Shown one piece after another: positions 7,182-14,437 of a DNA stretch of 29,885 bases. A program made the position numbers and the translations under genes. Source of the stretch: Desulfobacteraceae bacterium UBA2174 (GTDB taxonomy: Bacteria; Desulfobacterota; Desulfobacteria; Desulfobacterales; UBA2174); NCBI GenBank assembly GCA_002327445.1, contig DCWA01000044.1, forward strand, positions 1-29,885, read 5' to 3'. A model generated the notes under the pieces. That model was given only the letters and a program-made list of their open reading frames with translations. It was not told where the DNA came from and searched no databases. Each line of letters begins with the position of its first letter. The stretch's first letter is position 1.

Positions 7182-7501
7182 AGAGCGTCTGATTCCTTTC
7201 GCTCGATTTTAAGAAAACCTTTACACTGGGGATAACCGGAGCAACGGTACCGGACAAAATGGGGGCGCCGGACATATACATGCATCGGACGGCCGCAGAT
7301 CGGACAATTGGGCCGCTCAGTCACCGACTGGCGCCGGGAATTCAAAATGAACTGCCGCCGGCATACCAGGCAAATGAACCGTTGCTTGCCGTTAAGCGCC
7401 TTGCCGTAACGATTGATCGCCTCCGAACCGCAACGGGGGCATACGATCCGCTCCGGCAAAGATGTGCTGCCGCTATATTCGTTGCCTGGGTTCGTCTGCA
7501 C
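7178..7501 (-). CDS. Double zinc-ribbon protein
   Basis: This 107-aa protein has two zinc-ribbon units. The first (C21-x2-C24 ... C44-x2-C47, CPRCGSEAINRYGKALNGKQ) resembles the N-terminal zinc finger of IS1-family InsA proteins. The second (C66-x2-C69 ... C87-x5-C93, ending CSGYPQC) resembles the C-terminal zinc finger of topoisomerase I. No transposase catalytic domain follows. A start at GTG 7501 is the longest option and no ATG precedes the first cysteine, so the start is uncertain. It is translationally coupled to the HMA_2 gene. It could be a DNA-binding regulator of the facing ATPase operon, or a zinc- or nucleic-acid-binding accessory protein. This role is inferred only from domains and position. 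Confidence 0.7.
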   Translation of the reverse strand: MQTNPGNEYSGSTSLPERIVCPRCGSEAINRYGKALNGKQRFICLVCRRQFILNSRRQSVTERPNCPICGRPMHVYVRRPHFVRYRCSGYPQCKGFLKIERKESDAL

Positions 7502-7642
7502 ATAACTTGTATAAACCCGGCATGTTAGAATATTGTTACAAAATGATAATTTGTTGATTAAATCCTTTTGACGGGGAAGATAGGGCGCAATGGATCATCA
7601 TGAAACAGTGCCGTAACACCGAAAAACGACATCGGACGAGGG

Positions 7643-8872
7643 TTAGAACAGCGCCACCGCCACGGGGTCGCCTTTTTCCAGCCCCTCGGTGTTCAGGTCA
7701 ATGGCGACGAGCCCGTCGGCCTGCACCATGGTCCGGATCAGGCCGGATTTGCCGAGAATCGGTTCGGCCAGGATCTCGCCGCCGTCGCCGTGGGTCAGCC
7801 GCACCCTCACGAAATCCACCCGGCCGGCAGCAGACTCGATGTTGCGGGTGAGCCGGGCCATCACCGGCGGCCGCCGGGCCTCCGCCGTCAAACCGGAAAG
7901 CCGGTCGAGGAAGGGGCGCACCACGGCGGCAAAGACCACCATGGCCGAAGTCACGTGCCCCGGCAGGCCCCAGACGAGCTTGGCGCCGCTCTGGGCCAGG
8001 ATCGTCGGCTTGCCCGGGCTGATGGTAATGCCGTGAACCCGGATGAGGCTGTCGGGCAGCTCGGCCAGGGCCTCGACGGTATAGTCGCGCATCCCCAGGG
8101 AGCTGCCCCCGGAAATCAACACCATGTCGTTTCCGGCCGTCGCCTGGCGGCACATGGTCTTGAGCCGCCCGAGGTCGTCGCCCACTAGTCCGTATTTGGC
8201 CGGGATGGCGCCGGCCTGGCGCACCAGATCGGCCAGGGTGTGGGTGTTGACATCGCGGATCTGCCCGGGTCCGGGCCTGGCCTCGGCGGGCACAATCTCG
8301 TCGCCGGTGGAAATGATAGCCACCCGGGGGCGGCGATACACCCGAACCCGGGTGCGGCCCAGTGCCGCCATCAGCCCCGCGTCCTGGGGCCGCAGGCGCC
8401 GGCCGGCGGCGATCAAGGTCTCCCCGCGTCGCATGTCCTCGCCGGCGGCGATGACATGCTGGCCGGGGGCGACGCTGCGGTAGATCTCGATGGTGGTTTC
8501 GTCCAGGGGTGCCACATGCTCCAGCATCGCCACGGCGTCGGCCCCCGGCGGCAGCATGCCGCCGGTGGAGATTTTCATCGCCTCCCCCGGCCCCACCGTC
8601 TTGGCGGGCACCTCGCCCATGGCGATGCGGCCCGTCACGTTAAGATAGGCCGGATTGCCCTCCGAGGCTCCGAAGGTGCTCGCCGCGGCAACGGCGAAGC
8701 CGTCCATGGTGGCGCGGGCGAAGGGCGGAATATCCTCTTCGGCGGTGATCGGTTCGGCCAGCACCCGGCCCAGGGTGGACCCCAGCGGTTTGGGTTCGCT
8801 GTCCGTGGGAAGAACCTCCTCGGCCATGGCCAGAACATCGTCCAGATCGGTCACCTGGAAAAAGGGCTTCAT
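7643..8872 (-). CDS. moeA: Molybdopterin molybdenumtransferase MoeA
   Basis: This protein is 409 aa from the ATG at 8872, which I prefer to an upstream in-frame start. MKPFFQVTDLDDVLAMAEEV begins like a MoeA, and AAAGGCGG sits at ribosome-site distance. MoeA inserts molybdate into adenylated molybdopterin in the last step of molybdenum cofactor synthesis in the cytoplasm. Visible motifs include PFARATMDGFAV near residue 50, GEAMKISTGGMLPPGADAVAM, VAIISTGDEIV, SGGSSLGMRDYT and GLPGHVTSAMVVF (usually GLPGNPVSA). The family's usual ~400-residue length is kept. It stands alone here. Molybdenum cofactor would serve enzymes such as formate dehydrogenase in an anaerobe, but those are not in the window. 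Confidence 0.9.
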   Translation of the reverse strand: MKPFFQVTDLDDVLAMAEEVLPTDSEPKPLGSTLGRVLAEPITAEEDIPPFARATMDGFAVAAASTFGASEGNPAYLNVTGRIAMGEVPAKTVGPGEAMKISTGGMLPPGADAVAMLEHVAPLDETTIEIYRSVAPGQHVIAAGEDMRRGETLIAAGRRLRPQDAGLMAALGRTRVRVYRRPRVAIISTGDEIVPAEARPGPGQIRDVNTHTLADLVRQAGAIPAKYGLVGDDLGRLKTMCRQATAGNDMVLISGGSSLGMRDYTVEALAELPDSLIRVHGITISPGKPTILAQSGAKLVWGLPGHVTSAMVVFAAVVRPFLDRLSGLTAEARRPPVMARLTRNIESAAGRVDFVRVRLTHGDGGEILAEPILGKSGLIRTMVQADGLVAIDLNTEGLEKGDPVAVALF

Positions 8873-9054
8873 CTTGGTTGGTCCGCCTTTCGTTGAGGGC
8901 TTTGAATGCCAGCAGGGCGGGATCATACTACAGACAACCCCGACGGCCAAGGACCCGGCGGGATGCACCACGACCCCGTCAAAGTTTTGCGATCAAGTTT
9001 ACGAGCTTGCGAGGGGTTTTTTCTGGCTTGTGCCCTCCTCCCGCCGGTGTCCTT

Positions 9055-9159
9055 GACTGCAGATCCCTCGTCGCAACCTCCTCTGGATGACAAAGGGGGG
9101 GGCCTCGCGATGACACTTGTTTCCCGTGTCATTCCGAACGTCAGAGAGGAATCTGCAGT
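9055..9159. repeat. Degenerate REP-like inverted repeat pair
   Basis: ACTGCAGAT (9056-9064), followed by CCCTCGTCGC...GGATGACA, faces TGTCATTCCGAA...GAGGAATCTGCAGT, which ends at 9159. These are diverged, oppositely oriented copies of the TGTCATCCCGAGGAGCG / CTGCAGATCCCTCG family seen more cleanly at 14121-14382. Such repeats are non-coding and often lie between genes. Confidence 0.6.
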
Positions 9160-9287
9160 TGAGAAGATCGGCGGAAAACGGTGACATTCGGCAAAAAAAG
9201 TGGCAGAGGCCCCTAATTTGGCGGAGCCCCGGGTGATGCACCGGCTACGGGCCGGCTCTGCGGCTGCGCGGCGAGGCCCAAGCCTAC

Positions 9288-9315
9288 TTGCAAAATTGAA
9301 CAAATGACGTATAAA
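9288..9315 (+). promoter_or_regulatory. Candidate sigma-70 promoter of the RNA helicase gene
   Basis: TTGCAA (9288-9293) and TATAAA (9310-9315) are separated by 16 bases, in an AT-rich patch 48 bases before the helicase start. The matches to consensus are 4/6 and 5/6. The call rests on sequence alone. Confidence 0.4.
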
Positions 9316-9363
9316 GATAGAGAATTTGCAAGGAAGGCGAACCCATAGACAGGATTATTCCGT

Positions 9364-11106
9364 ATGACCGACGCAGTCGATTCGCAAACATCCGAACAAC
9401 GCGCTCCGGCACCGACTTTCCTCACCCAGACCCGTTTTTCCGATTTCGATTTGCACCCCTCCCTGCTCCAGGGATTGGATGACAGCGGATTTGCCCGCTG
9501 TACGCCCATTCAGGCCGAAACCCTGCCCATCTCCCTGTCCGGCCGCGACGTGGCCGGCCAAGCCCAGACCGGTACCGGCAAGACGGCCGCCTTCCTGGTG
9601 ACGGTCCTCCAGCGGCTGGTCACCGGCAAGCGGCCCGATGACGGATCCCCGCGGGCCCTCATCGTGGCCCCCACCCGGGAGCTGGCCCAGCAGACCTACG
9701 AAGAAGCGCTCAACATCGGCCGCCACCTCGACGTGAAGGTGGTTCAGGTCGTCGGCGGCATTGACTACGACAAGCAGGCCGAAGCGCTCAAAAAAGGCGT
9801 GGACATCGTGGTGGGGACCCCCGGCCGGATCATCGACTACCTCAAGCAGGGGATATTCAAAACCCAGTGGATCCGGATCGTGGTCATCGACGAGGCCGAC
9901 CGGCTCTTCGATCTGGGCTTCACCCAGGATATGCGGTACATCCTGCGCAAGCTGCCCAGCTACGACAAGCGCCAGTCCATGCTTTTTTCCGCCACCCTCT
10001 CCTACCGCGTGCTGGAGCTCACCTACGAGTACATGAACCTGCCCGAGTTCATCTCGGTGACCCCCCAGGACATCGCGGTGGAGGGCATCGCCCAGGAACT
10101 CTATCACGTGGGCGAGAATCAGAAGCTCCCCTTGCTGCTCGGGCTTTTGCAGCGGCAAGAGTGGGAGCGGGTGCTGATCTTCGTCAACACCAAGGTGGGG
10201 GTCGAGTGGCTGACCGAAAAGCTCAAGGGAAACGGCCTGCCGGCCGAAATGATCACCGGTGACCTGCCCCAGAAGAAGCGCTTCCAGCTCATGGACCGCT
10301 ACAAGAAAGGCAAGATCAAGATCCTGGTCGCCACCGATGTCGCCTCCCGGGGCATCCACGTGGAGGACATCAGCCACGTGATCAACTACGATCTGCCCCA
10401 GGACGCGGAAAACTATGTCCATCGCATCGGCCGCACCGCCCGGGCCGGCAAGCAGGGAAAGGCCATCTCGCTGGCTTGCGAGCGCTACGTGCTGCACCTG
10501 GAGCCGGTGGAGACCATGCTGGGGTACAAAATCCCGGTGGTCTGGCCCGACGATGACTGGTACGCCGAGGACAAGGCCGGCCCGGTGAAAGTGGCGTCGC
10601 GCGCCCACGGCAAGCGCAACGGCCGCGGCAAACCACCCCGCGGCGGAGAGGGGCGCAAAAGCGAGGGGCGCCAAAATGGCGCGTCCGCCCCCCGGGTGCG
10701 CGAAAAACCCCAGCCCAAACCCGCCCCCAAGCGCCCGTCAGGCTATTTCCCCGGCACCTTTTTCGGCTTCGCGCCGCCCGAGACGAAAACCCAGCCGGAA
10801 AGCGAGACCACGGCCGCCGCGCCGCTGTCGCGGGCCCCGGAAACCGTTCCTGCCGCGGAGAGTGAAGCGCCTCCCCCGGTGGTACCGCCGGCCACGGAAG
10901 TCGTCCCTGCCGCGGAGAGCGAAGCGCCGCCCGCGGGGGCGCAGCCGGCCGATGCTGCCGCGCCGACGGAAGGTCCCAAGTCCAAGAAACGCCGCCGCAG
11001 GCCCCGCCGCCGACGCAAAAAGCCTGAGGAAGCGGCCGGCAGCCCCCCGGCGGACATGGAAACACCGGCCGAACCGGCCGCCGACAGCGCTCCGGCCACG
11101 GACTGA
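9364..11106 (+). CDS. rhlB: DEAD-box ATP-dependent RNA helicase, RhlB-like
   Basis: This 580-aa protein would unwind RNA using ATP in the cytoplasm, in mRNA decay or ribosome assembly. Helicase domain 1 shows the Q motif (FSDFDLHPSLLQGL ... RCTPIQAETLP), Walker A AQTGTGKT (K73), PTRELAQQ, TPGRIIDY, DEAD (176-179) and SAT. Domain 2 shows VLIFVNTK, ATDVASRGIHVEDISHVINYD and HRIGRTARAGKQG. The DRLFDLGFTQDMRYILRKLP and SATLSYRVLEL wording and the ETMLGYKIPV end are RhlB-like rather than RhlE- or DeaD-like. After about residue 400 comes a ~180-residue low-complexity tail. It has basic RG/K-rich patches, Pro/Ala/Glu repeats (VPAAESEAPP twice, 19 residues apart) and the cluster KSKKRRRRPRRRRKK, likely RNA-binding and disordered. 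The gene appears monocistronic and ends at a strong terminator. Confidence 0.88.
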   Translation: MTDAVDSQTSEQRAPAPTFLTQTRFSDFDLHPSLLQGLDDSGFARCTPIQAETLPISLSGRDVAGQAQTGTGKTAAFLVTVLQRLVTGKRPDDGSPRALIVAPTRELAQQTYEEALNIGRHLDVKVVQVVGGIDYDKQAEALKKGVDIVVGTPGRIIDYLKQGIFKTQWIRIVVIDEADRLFDLGFTQDMRYILRKLPSYDKRQSMLFSATLSYRVLELTYEYMNLPEFISVTPQDIAVEGIAQELYHVGENQKLPLLLGLLQRQEWERVLIFVNTKVGVEWLTEKLKGNGLPAEMITGDLPQKKRFQLMDRYKKGKIKILVATDVASRGIHVEDISHVINYDLPQDAENYVHRIGRTARAGKQGKAISLACERYVLHLEPVETMLGYKIPVVWPDDDWYAEDKAGPVKVASRAHGKRNGRGKPPRGGEGRKSEGRQNGASAPRVREKPQPKPAPKRPSGYFPGTFFGFAPPETKTQPESETTAAAPLSRAPETVPAAESEAPPPVVPPATEVVPAAESEAPPAGAQPADAAAPTEGPKSKKRRRRPRRRRKKPEEAAGSPPADMETPAEPAADSAPATD

Positions 11107-11120
11107 ATACCGATTTCGCA

Positions 11121-11172
11121 AAACAATGCAGCGCAGCCTCCTTCGGGAGAAAGCTGCGCTGCATTGTTTTTT
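11121..11172 (+). terminator. Intrinsic terminator with UUCG-capped stem
   Basis: Arms 11121-11137 and 11153-11169 form a 17-bp perfect stem (AAACAATGCAGCGCAGC and its complement). An inner CTCC-TTCG-GGAG cap (11138-11149) gives the stable UUCG tetraloop. The 3' side ends in six T residues (11167-11172). It lies 15 bp past the helicase stop and before the convergent phoU end. The opposite strand has a four-T run, so weaker bidirectional action is possible. Confidence 0.88.
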
Positions 11173-11199
11173 GGATCCCGCCGCTGAACGCCGATTTTT

Positions 11200-11856
11200 T
11201 TAAAATTTACCGTGTCGCACGATCTCGCCTTCGACGAGGTAGATCACCTCTTCGGCGATATTGGTGGCATGGTCGGCGATCCGCTCCAGGTGCCGCGAAA
11301 TGAGATAGTAATTGAGCAGGTATTTGATCGCCTCGGGACGGTGGCTCATCTCCCGGCAGGTGCGCTGATAAGCCTCGCGGTGCATGACATCCACCTCGTC
11401 GTCGCACATCACCACCTTGAAGGCGAGGTCCACGTCGAGGTTGACCAAGGCATCCAGGCTCTTCTTGAGCATGTTCTCCGACTTGCTGGCCATGGCGACG
11501 TAATCGAAGCGATAACCCGGGTCCTCGCGCTTGGCGATGGAGATCACCCGCTCGGCGATGTTCATCGCCTCGTCGGCGATACGCTCCAGGTCATTGTTGA
11601 TCTTGATCACGGCGACGAGAAAACGCAGATCCACCGCCACGGGCTGGTGCAAGGCGAGGATTTTGAGGCACTCTTCCTCGATTTCAACCTCGTTCTCATC
11701 GATTTCCCAGTCGGTTTCCACGATCCGGGCCGCCATCCCCGGGTCGGTCTGCTCGATGGCCTGGCTGGCCATGCGCACCCGGTCTTCCACCAAGGCGCCG
11801 AGGGAAAGGATCCGCTTCTTGATTTTTTCCAGTTCCTTCTGAAGATGCCGGGTCAT
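11200..11856 (-). CDS. phoU: Phosphate signalling protein PhoU
   Basis: This 218-aa, all-helical protein is of the usual PhoU size, built as two three-helix PhoU repeats. Each has the metal-binding type signature: NNDLERIADEAMNIAERV at about 86-103 and SRHLERIADHATNIAEEV at about 186-203. PhoU is a cytoplasmic regulator that links the Pst transporter to the PhoR histidine kinase and restrains phosphate uptake. It is the last gene on the minus strand after pstB, with about 210 bp between them containing tandem repeats. No phoR or phoB lies in the window. The start ATG at 11856 is preceded by AAAGGAGACGGC, a good ribosome site. Confidence 0.93.
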   Translation of the reverse strand: MTRHLQKELEKIKKRILSLGALVEDRVRMASQAIEQTDPGMAARIVETDWEIDENEVEIEEECLKILALHQPVAVDLRFLVAVIKINNDLERIADEAMNIAERVISIAKREDPGYRFDYVAMASKSENMLKKSLDALVNLDVDLAFKVVMCDDEVDVMHREAYQRTCREMSHRPEAIKYLLNYYLISRHLERIADHATNIAEEVIYLVEGEIVRHGKF

Positions 11857-12066
11857 GCCGTCTCCTTTGAACCTGCCTTTCGTTTGCGGGGCACTTCAAA
11901 TTCTAGAATGACAAGTGCCTGTAGTGCCTAAAGTGAGCTAAAGTTGTGGTGTCGCTGCGCTCCGGTCGTTTTTCTATAAAAGTGCCCAAATTCATTAACT
12001 TTAGTCACTTTAGGCACTCATAACTTTAGTCATTTTAGTCATTCGTAATTTTAGTCATTTTAATCA
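11857..12066. other. pstB-phoU intergenic spacer with tandem and inverted repeats
   Basis: No gene is supported. The pstB-proximal end is a 25-bp tandem array (11997-12071). The phoU-proximal half contains an inverted copy of the array's first unit (11924-11945). Together these could fold the pstB-phoU transcript into a long stem and reduce or decouple phoU expression. Confidence 0.6.
11924..12017. repeat. Inverted repeat partner of the 25-bp array
   Basis: The reverse complement of 11924-11945 is AACTTTAG followed by CTCACTTTAGGCAC. It matches array unit 1 at 11997-12017 with one inserted base. The pair would form a stem of about 20 bp around a 51-nt loop. Confidence 0.65.
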
Positions 12067-12071
12067 TCAAC
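11997..12071. repeat. Three-unit 25-bp tandem repeat, running into the pstB stop
   Basis: The units at 11997-12021, 12022-12046 and 12047-12071 each contain two heptamers of the type TTAGTCA, nine bases apart: 12001/12010, 12026/12035 and 12051/12060. The heptamers therefore recur with alternating 9- and 16-base spacing. The third unit overlaps the last codons of pstB. This array is far more AT-rich than the surrounding genes. Confidence 0.75.
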
Positions 12072-12927
12072 CAAACCTCCCGGTAATATAATCCTCCGTG
12101 AGCCGGTGGCGGGGCGTGGTGAAGATCTGCTGGGTTTGGCCCACCTCGATGAGATAGCCCAAGTGAAAATAGGCGGTTCGCTGGGATACCCGCGCGGCCT
12201 GCTGCATGGAATGGGTCACGATGACGATGGAATACTGGTTGCGCAGCTCGTCGATGAGGTCCTCGATCTTGGCGGTGGCGATGGGGTCGAGAGCCGAACA
12301 GGGCTCGTCCATCAGGATCACCTCGGGGCTGACCGCGATGGTGCGGGCGATGCACAGCCGCTGCTGCTGCCCGCCGGACAGCCCGGTGCCCGGCTGGTGC
12401 AGGCGGTCCTTGACTTCTTCCCAGAGACCGGCCTTGCGCAGAGAGGTTTCGACGATCTCTTCGAGTTCCGGTTTGCTCTCGGCCAGACCATGGATCTTGG
12501 GGCCGTAGGCGACGTTGTCCCAGATCGACTTGGAAAAGGGGTTGGGCTTCTGAAAGACGATCCCCACCTGGGCGCGCAGCGGCACCACATCCTGTTTTTC
12601 ATCGTAGATATTCTGGCCGTCCAACGTGATGTCGCCGCTGACCCGGCAGCCCTCGATGGTGTCGTTCATGCGGTTCAGGCAACGCAGAAAAGTCGACTTG
12701 CCACATCCGGAAGGGCCGATCATGGCAATGACTTCCTTGTTGCCGATATCCAGGGAGACATCGAAGATGGCCTGCTTGTCGCCGTAAAAGACGTCCACGT
12801 GGCGGCAGCGGATTTTCGGGTCGACCACCGTCGGCTCTCCGATGGTGCGCAAATCTTCCCGGCTTCCCAATCGGGTGGGCGGTTGCGAAACAACACGCGA
12901 GGATCTCGCATCCAGAGCACTGACCAT
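12067..12927 (-). CDS. pstB: Phosphate ABC transporter ATP-binding protein PstB
   Basis: This protein is 286 aa from the ATG at 12927. A longer form from GTG 12966 adds 13 residues and seems less likely. It shows Walker A GPSGCGKST, the Q-loop QKPNPFSKSIWDNVAYG typical of PstB, the signature LSGGQQQR, Walker B VILMDEPCSALDP, and the switch histidine in VTHSMQQA. It energises phosphate import through the PstC-PstA channel at the inner membrane. About 30 residues of poorly conserved sequence precede the nucleotide-binding domain, slightly more than usual. It follows pstS across a hairpin-containing gap, and phoU follows it. Confidence 0.94.
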   Translation of the reverse strand: MVSALDARSSRVVSQPPTRLGSREDLRTIGEPTVVDPKIRCRHVDVFYGDKQAIFDVSLDIGNKEVIAMIGPSGCGKSTFLRCLNRMNDTIEGCRVSGDITLDGQNIYDEKQDVVPLRAQVGIVFQKPNPFSKSIWDNVAYGPKIHGLAESKPELEEIVETSLRKAGLWEEVKDRLHQPGTGLSGGQQQRLCIARTIAVSPEVILMDEPCSALDPIATAKIEDLIDELRNQYSIVIVTHSMQQAARVSQRTAYFHLGYLIEVGQTQQIFTTPRHRLTEDYITGRFG

Positions 12928-12960
12928 TTTAGGAACCTGCCAACATGTTTGAAGAATAAG

Positions 12961-12992
12961 GCGCACGGGCCTGACTGGACAGACCCGTGCGC
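12961..12992 (-). promoter_or_regulatory. Stem-loop between pstS and pstB
   Basis: GCGCACGGG (12961-12969) pairs perfectly with CCCGTGCGC (12984-12992). Inside, CTG/CAG adds three more pairs after one mismatch. No U-run follows on the minus strand, so it is not a classical terminator. Placed directly after a periplasmic binding-protein gene, it may block 3'-exonuclease decay or partly attenuate transcription, raising PstS over PstB. That function is inferred. Confidence 0.6.
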
Positions 12993-13018
12993 GGGCATAT
13001 CGGTTTTCCGAAGAAGGA

Positions 13019-14074
13019 TCAGTTCATCGGCATGGGGGTCAGGTTTTCCACCGCCTGACGGTACTTTTGACGCTCGGCGTCGGGCATGGGAATCAGGCCC
13101 TTTTCGCTGAGATAGCCGTCCGGCCCCCAGGCTTTTTCGCTGGTGAACTCCTTCAGGTATTCCGCCATACCGGGGATCTGGCCCACGTGGGCCTTTTTCA
13201 CGTAGAAGAACAGCGGCCGCGAGACCGGGTACTTTCCATCGGCAATGGCCTCGAAGGTCGGCTGGATCCCGTCGATGGCGGAACCCTGGATCTTGTCGGC
13301 GTTCTGGTCGAGGAAGCTGAACCCGAAGACCCCGAAGGCGTTGGGGTTGGCGTCGAGCTTCTGCACGATCAGGTTGTCGTTTTCGCCGGCCTCGACGTAG
13401 GCGCCGTCTTCGCGCACCGTGTGGCAAACGGCCTTGTACTGCTTCTTGTCCTTGGCCTTCATGGCGGCAATAAATTCAAAGGACTTGGCGCCGCCCTCCA
13501 GCGCCAGCTCGGCAAAGGCGTCACGGGTGCCCGAGGTCGGAGGCGGTCCCAGCACCTCGATGGCCACGGCCGGCAGCGCCGGATTGACATCTTTCCAGGT
13601 TTTGTACGGATTGGCAATAAGCTGGCCCGGATTCTTGGGATCCGGCACGTTCTTGGCCAGGGCGAGGAAAATGTCCTTGCGGGTCACGGCCATCAACGGG
13701 GCCTTCTTGGAGTTGGCCAGCACGATCCCGTCGTAGCCGATCTTGACCTCGACGACCTCGGCCACGCCGTTTTTCACGCACAGTTCCTTTTCCGAACTCT
13801 TGATGGCCCGGGAGGCATTGGTGATGTCCGGATGCTCAACGCCCACGCCGGCGCTGAACAGCTTGAAACCGCCGCCGGAGCCGGTGGATTCGATTTTGGG
13901 CGTCTTGAACTGGGTCGTCTTGCCGAACTGCTCGGCCACCACCGTGGCAAACGGATAGACCGTCGAGGATCCGACGATGCTGATGTAGTCCCGCGCCGAC
14001 TGCGCATCGGCGTTGGGCGTGAAGGCGGCCACCATGGCCAGGCTGAACAATCCCACTGCAAGCTTTCGTACCAT
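13019..14074 (-). CDS. pstS: Phosphate-binding periplasmic protein PstS
   Basis: This protein is 351 aa from the ATG at 14074, which follows AAAAAAAGGAGAATCAA, an excellent ribosome site. Residues 1-24 form a Sec signal peptide (MVRKLAVGLFSLAMVAAFTP), with cleavage expected after ADA. The mature protein shows phosphate-binding loops: SIVGSSTVYPFA, ESTGSGGGFKLF, DITNASRAIKSSE and PPPTSGTRDAF. It captures phosphate in the periplasm for PstCAB. This form (ARDYISIVGSSTVYPFATVVAEQFG) resembles the alphaproteobacterial-type PstS as I remember it, as do the long PstC and PstA beside it. It lies between pstA and pstB rather than first in the operon, and a 360-bp repeat-filled gap upstream may give it its own promoter. 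Confidence 0.93.
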   Translation of the reverse strand: MVRKLAVGLFSLAMVAAFTPNADAQSARDYISIVGSSTVYPFATVVAEQFGKTTQFKTPKIESTGSGGGFKLFSAGVGVEHPDITNASRAIKSSEKELCVKNGVAEVVEVKIGYDGIVLANSKKAPLMAVTRKDIFLALAKNVPDPKNPGQLIANPYKTWKDVNPALPAVAIEVLGPPPTSGTRDAFAELALEGGAKSFEFIAAMKAKDKKQYKAVCHTVREDGAYVEAGENDNLIVQKLDANPNAFGVFGFSFLDQNADKIQGSAIDGIQPTFEAIADGKYPVSRPLFFYVKKAHVGQIPGMAEYLKEFTSEKAWGPDGYLSEKGLIPMPDAERQKYRQAVENLTPMPMN

Positions 14075-14437
14075 TTGATTCTCCTTTTTTTGTTTTCTTG
14101 TTGTTTCGATCATAATCCCCCTCTGTCATCCCGAGGAGCGTAGCGACGAGGGATCTCTTCCGAATTTGCCACCACTTTCCGTCCTATTCCCGACTGCAGA
14201 TCCCTCGCTTCGCTCGGGATGACACCGGAAGGCATTTCGGGATGACACGCGAAAGGGGTTCATCCCGAGGAGCGCTTTCCACCTGTCATTCCGAATAATT
14301 CCCCTCTGTCATCCCGAGGAGCGTAGCAACGAGGGATCTCTTGGAAGCGCCAAGATTTCTCACTGCGTTCGGAATGACCGCCAGACACTTTACTCACAGA
14401 CGAATTCATCCTTCTCGAATGACGGCTTGTTGTTGAA
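14075..14437. other. pstA-pstS intergenic region filled with REP-like elements
   Basis: I see no gene. Most of the stretch is made of direct and inverted copies of one repeat family (listed at 14121-14382). The last bases next to pstS carry its ribosome site. A pstS promoter could be hidden here, but I could not pick one. Confidence 0.6.
14121..14382. repeat. Cluster of REP-like repeats, direct and inverted copies
   Basis: Two 39-bp copies (14121-14159 and 14304-14342) differ at one base and contain TGTCATCCCGAGGAGCG, then ACGAGGGATCTCTT. An inverted copy lies at 14192-14225 (CTGCAGATCCCTCG to GGGATGACA), a fragment at 14260-14274, and a diverged inverted copy near 14350-14382. Direct and inverted copies can pair into hairpins in the pst transcript. 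The same family appears at 9055-9159. Confidence 0.8.

Larger units (their letters stand above)
8873..9363. other. Intergenic region between divergent moeA and the RNA helicase gene
   Basis: No gene is supported here. It holds a degenerate palindromic repeat pair (9055-9159) of the same family as the copies beside pstS, and a candidate sigma-70 promoter for the helicase gene (9288-9315). The first ~100 bases contain the ribosome site and leader of moeA. Confidence 0.6.

Noticed and set aside
7178..7501. IS1 transposase fragment
   Set aside because: Only the zinc-finger part resembles InsA. A second zinc ribbon follows, there is no catalytic region or terminal repeat, and the gene is coupled to an HMA_2 gene.
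9355..10674. Minus-strand open frame (439 codons) opposite the helicase
   Set aside because: Antisense shadow; the helicase motifs on the plus strand are complete.
11997..12071. CRISPR array
   Set aside because: The three 25-bp units are contiguous with no unique spacers, so this is a simple tandem repeat.
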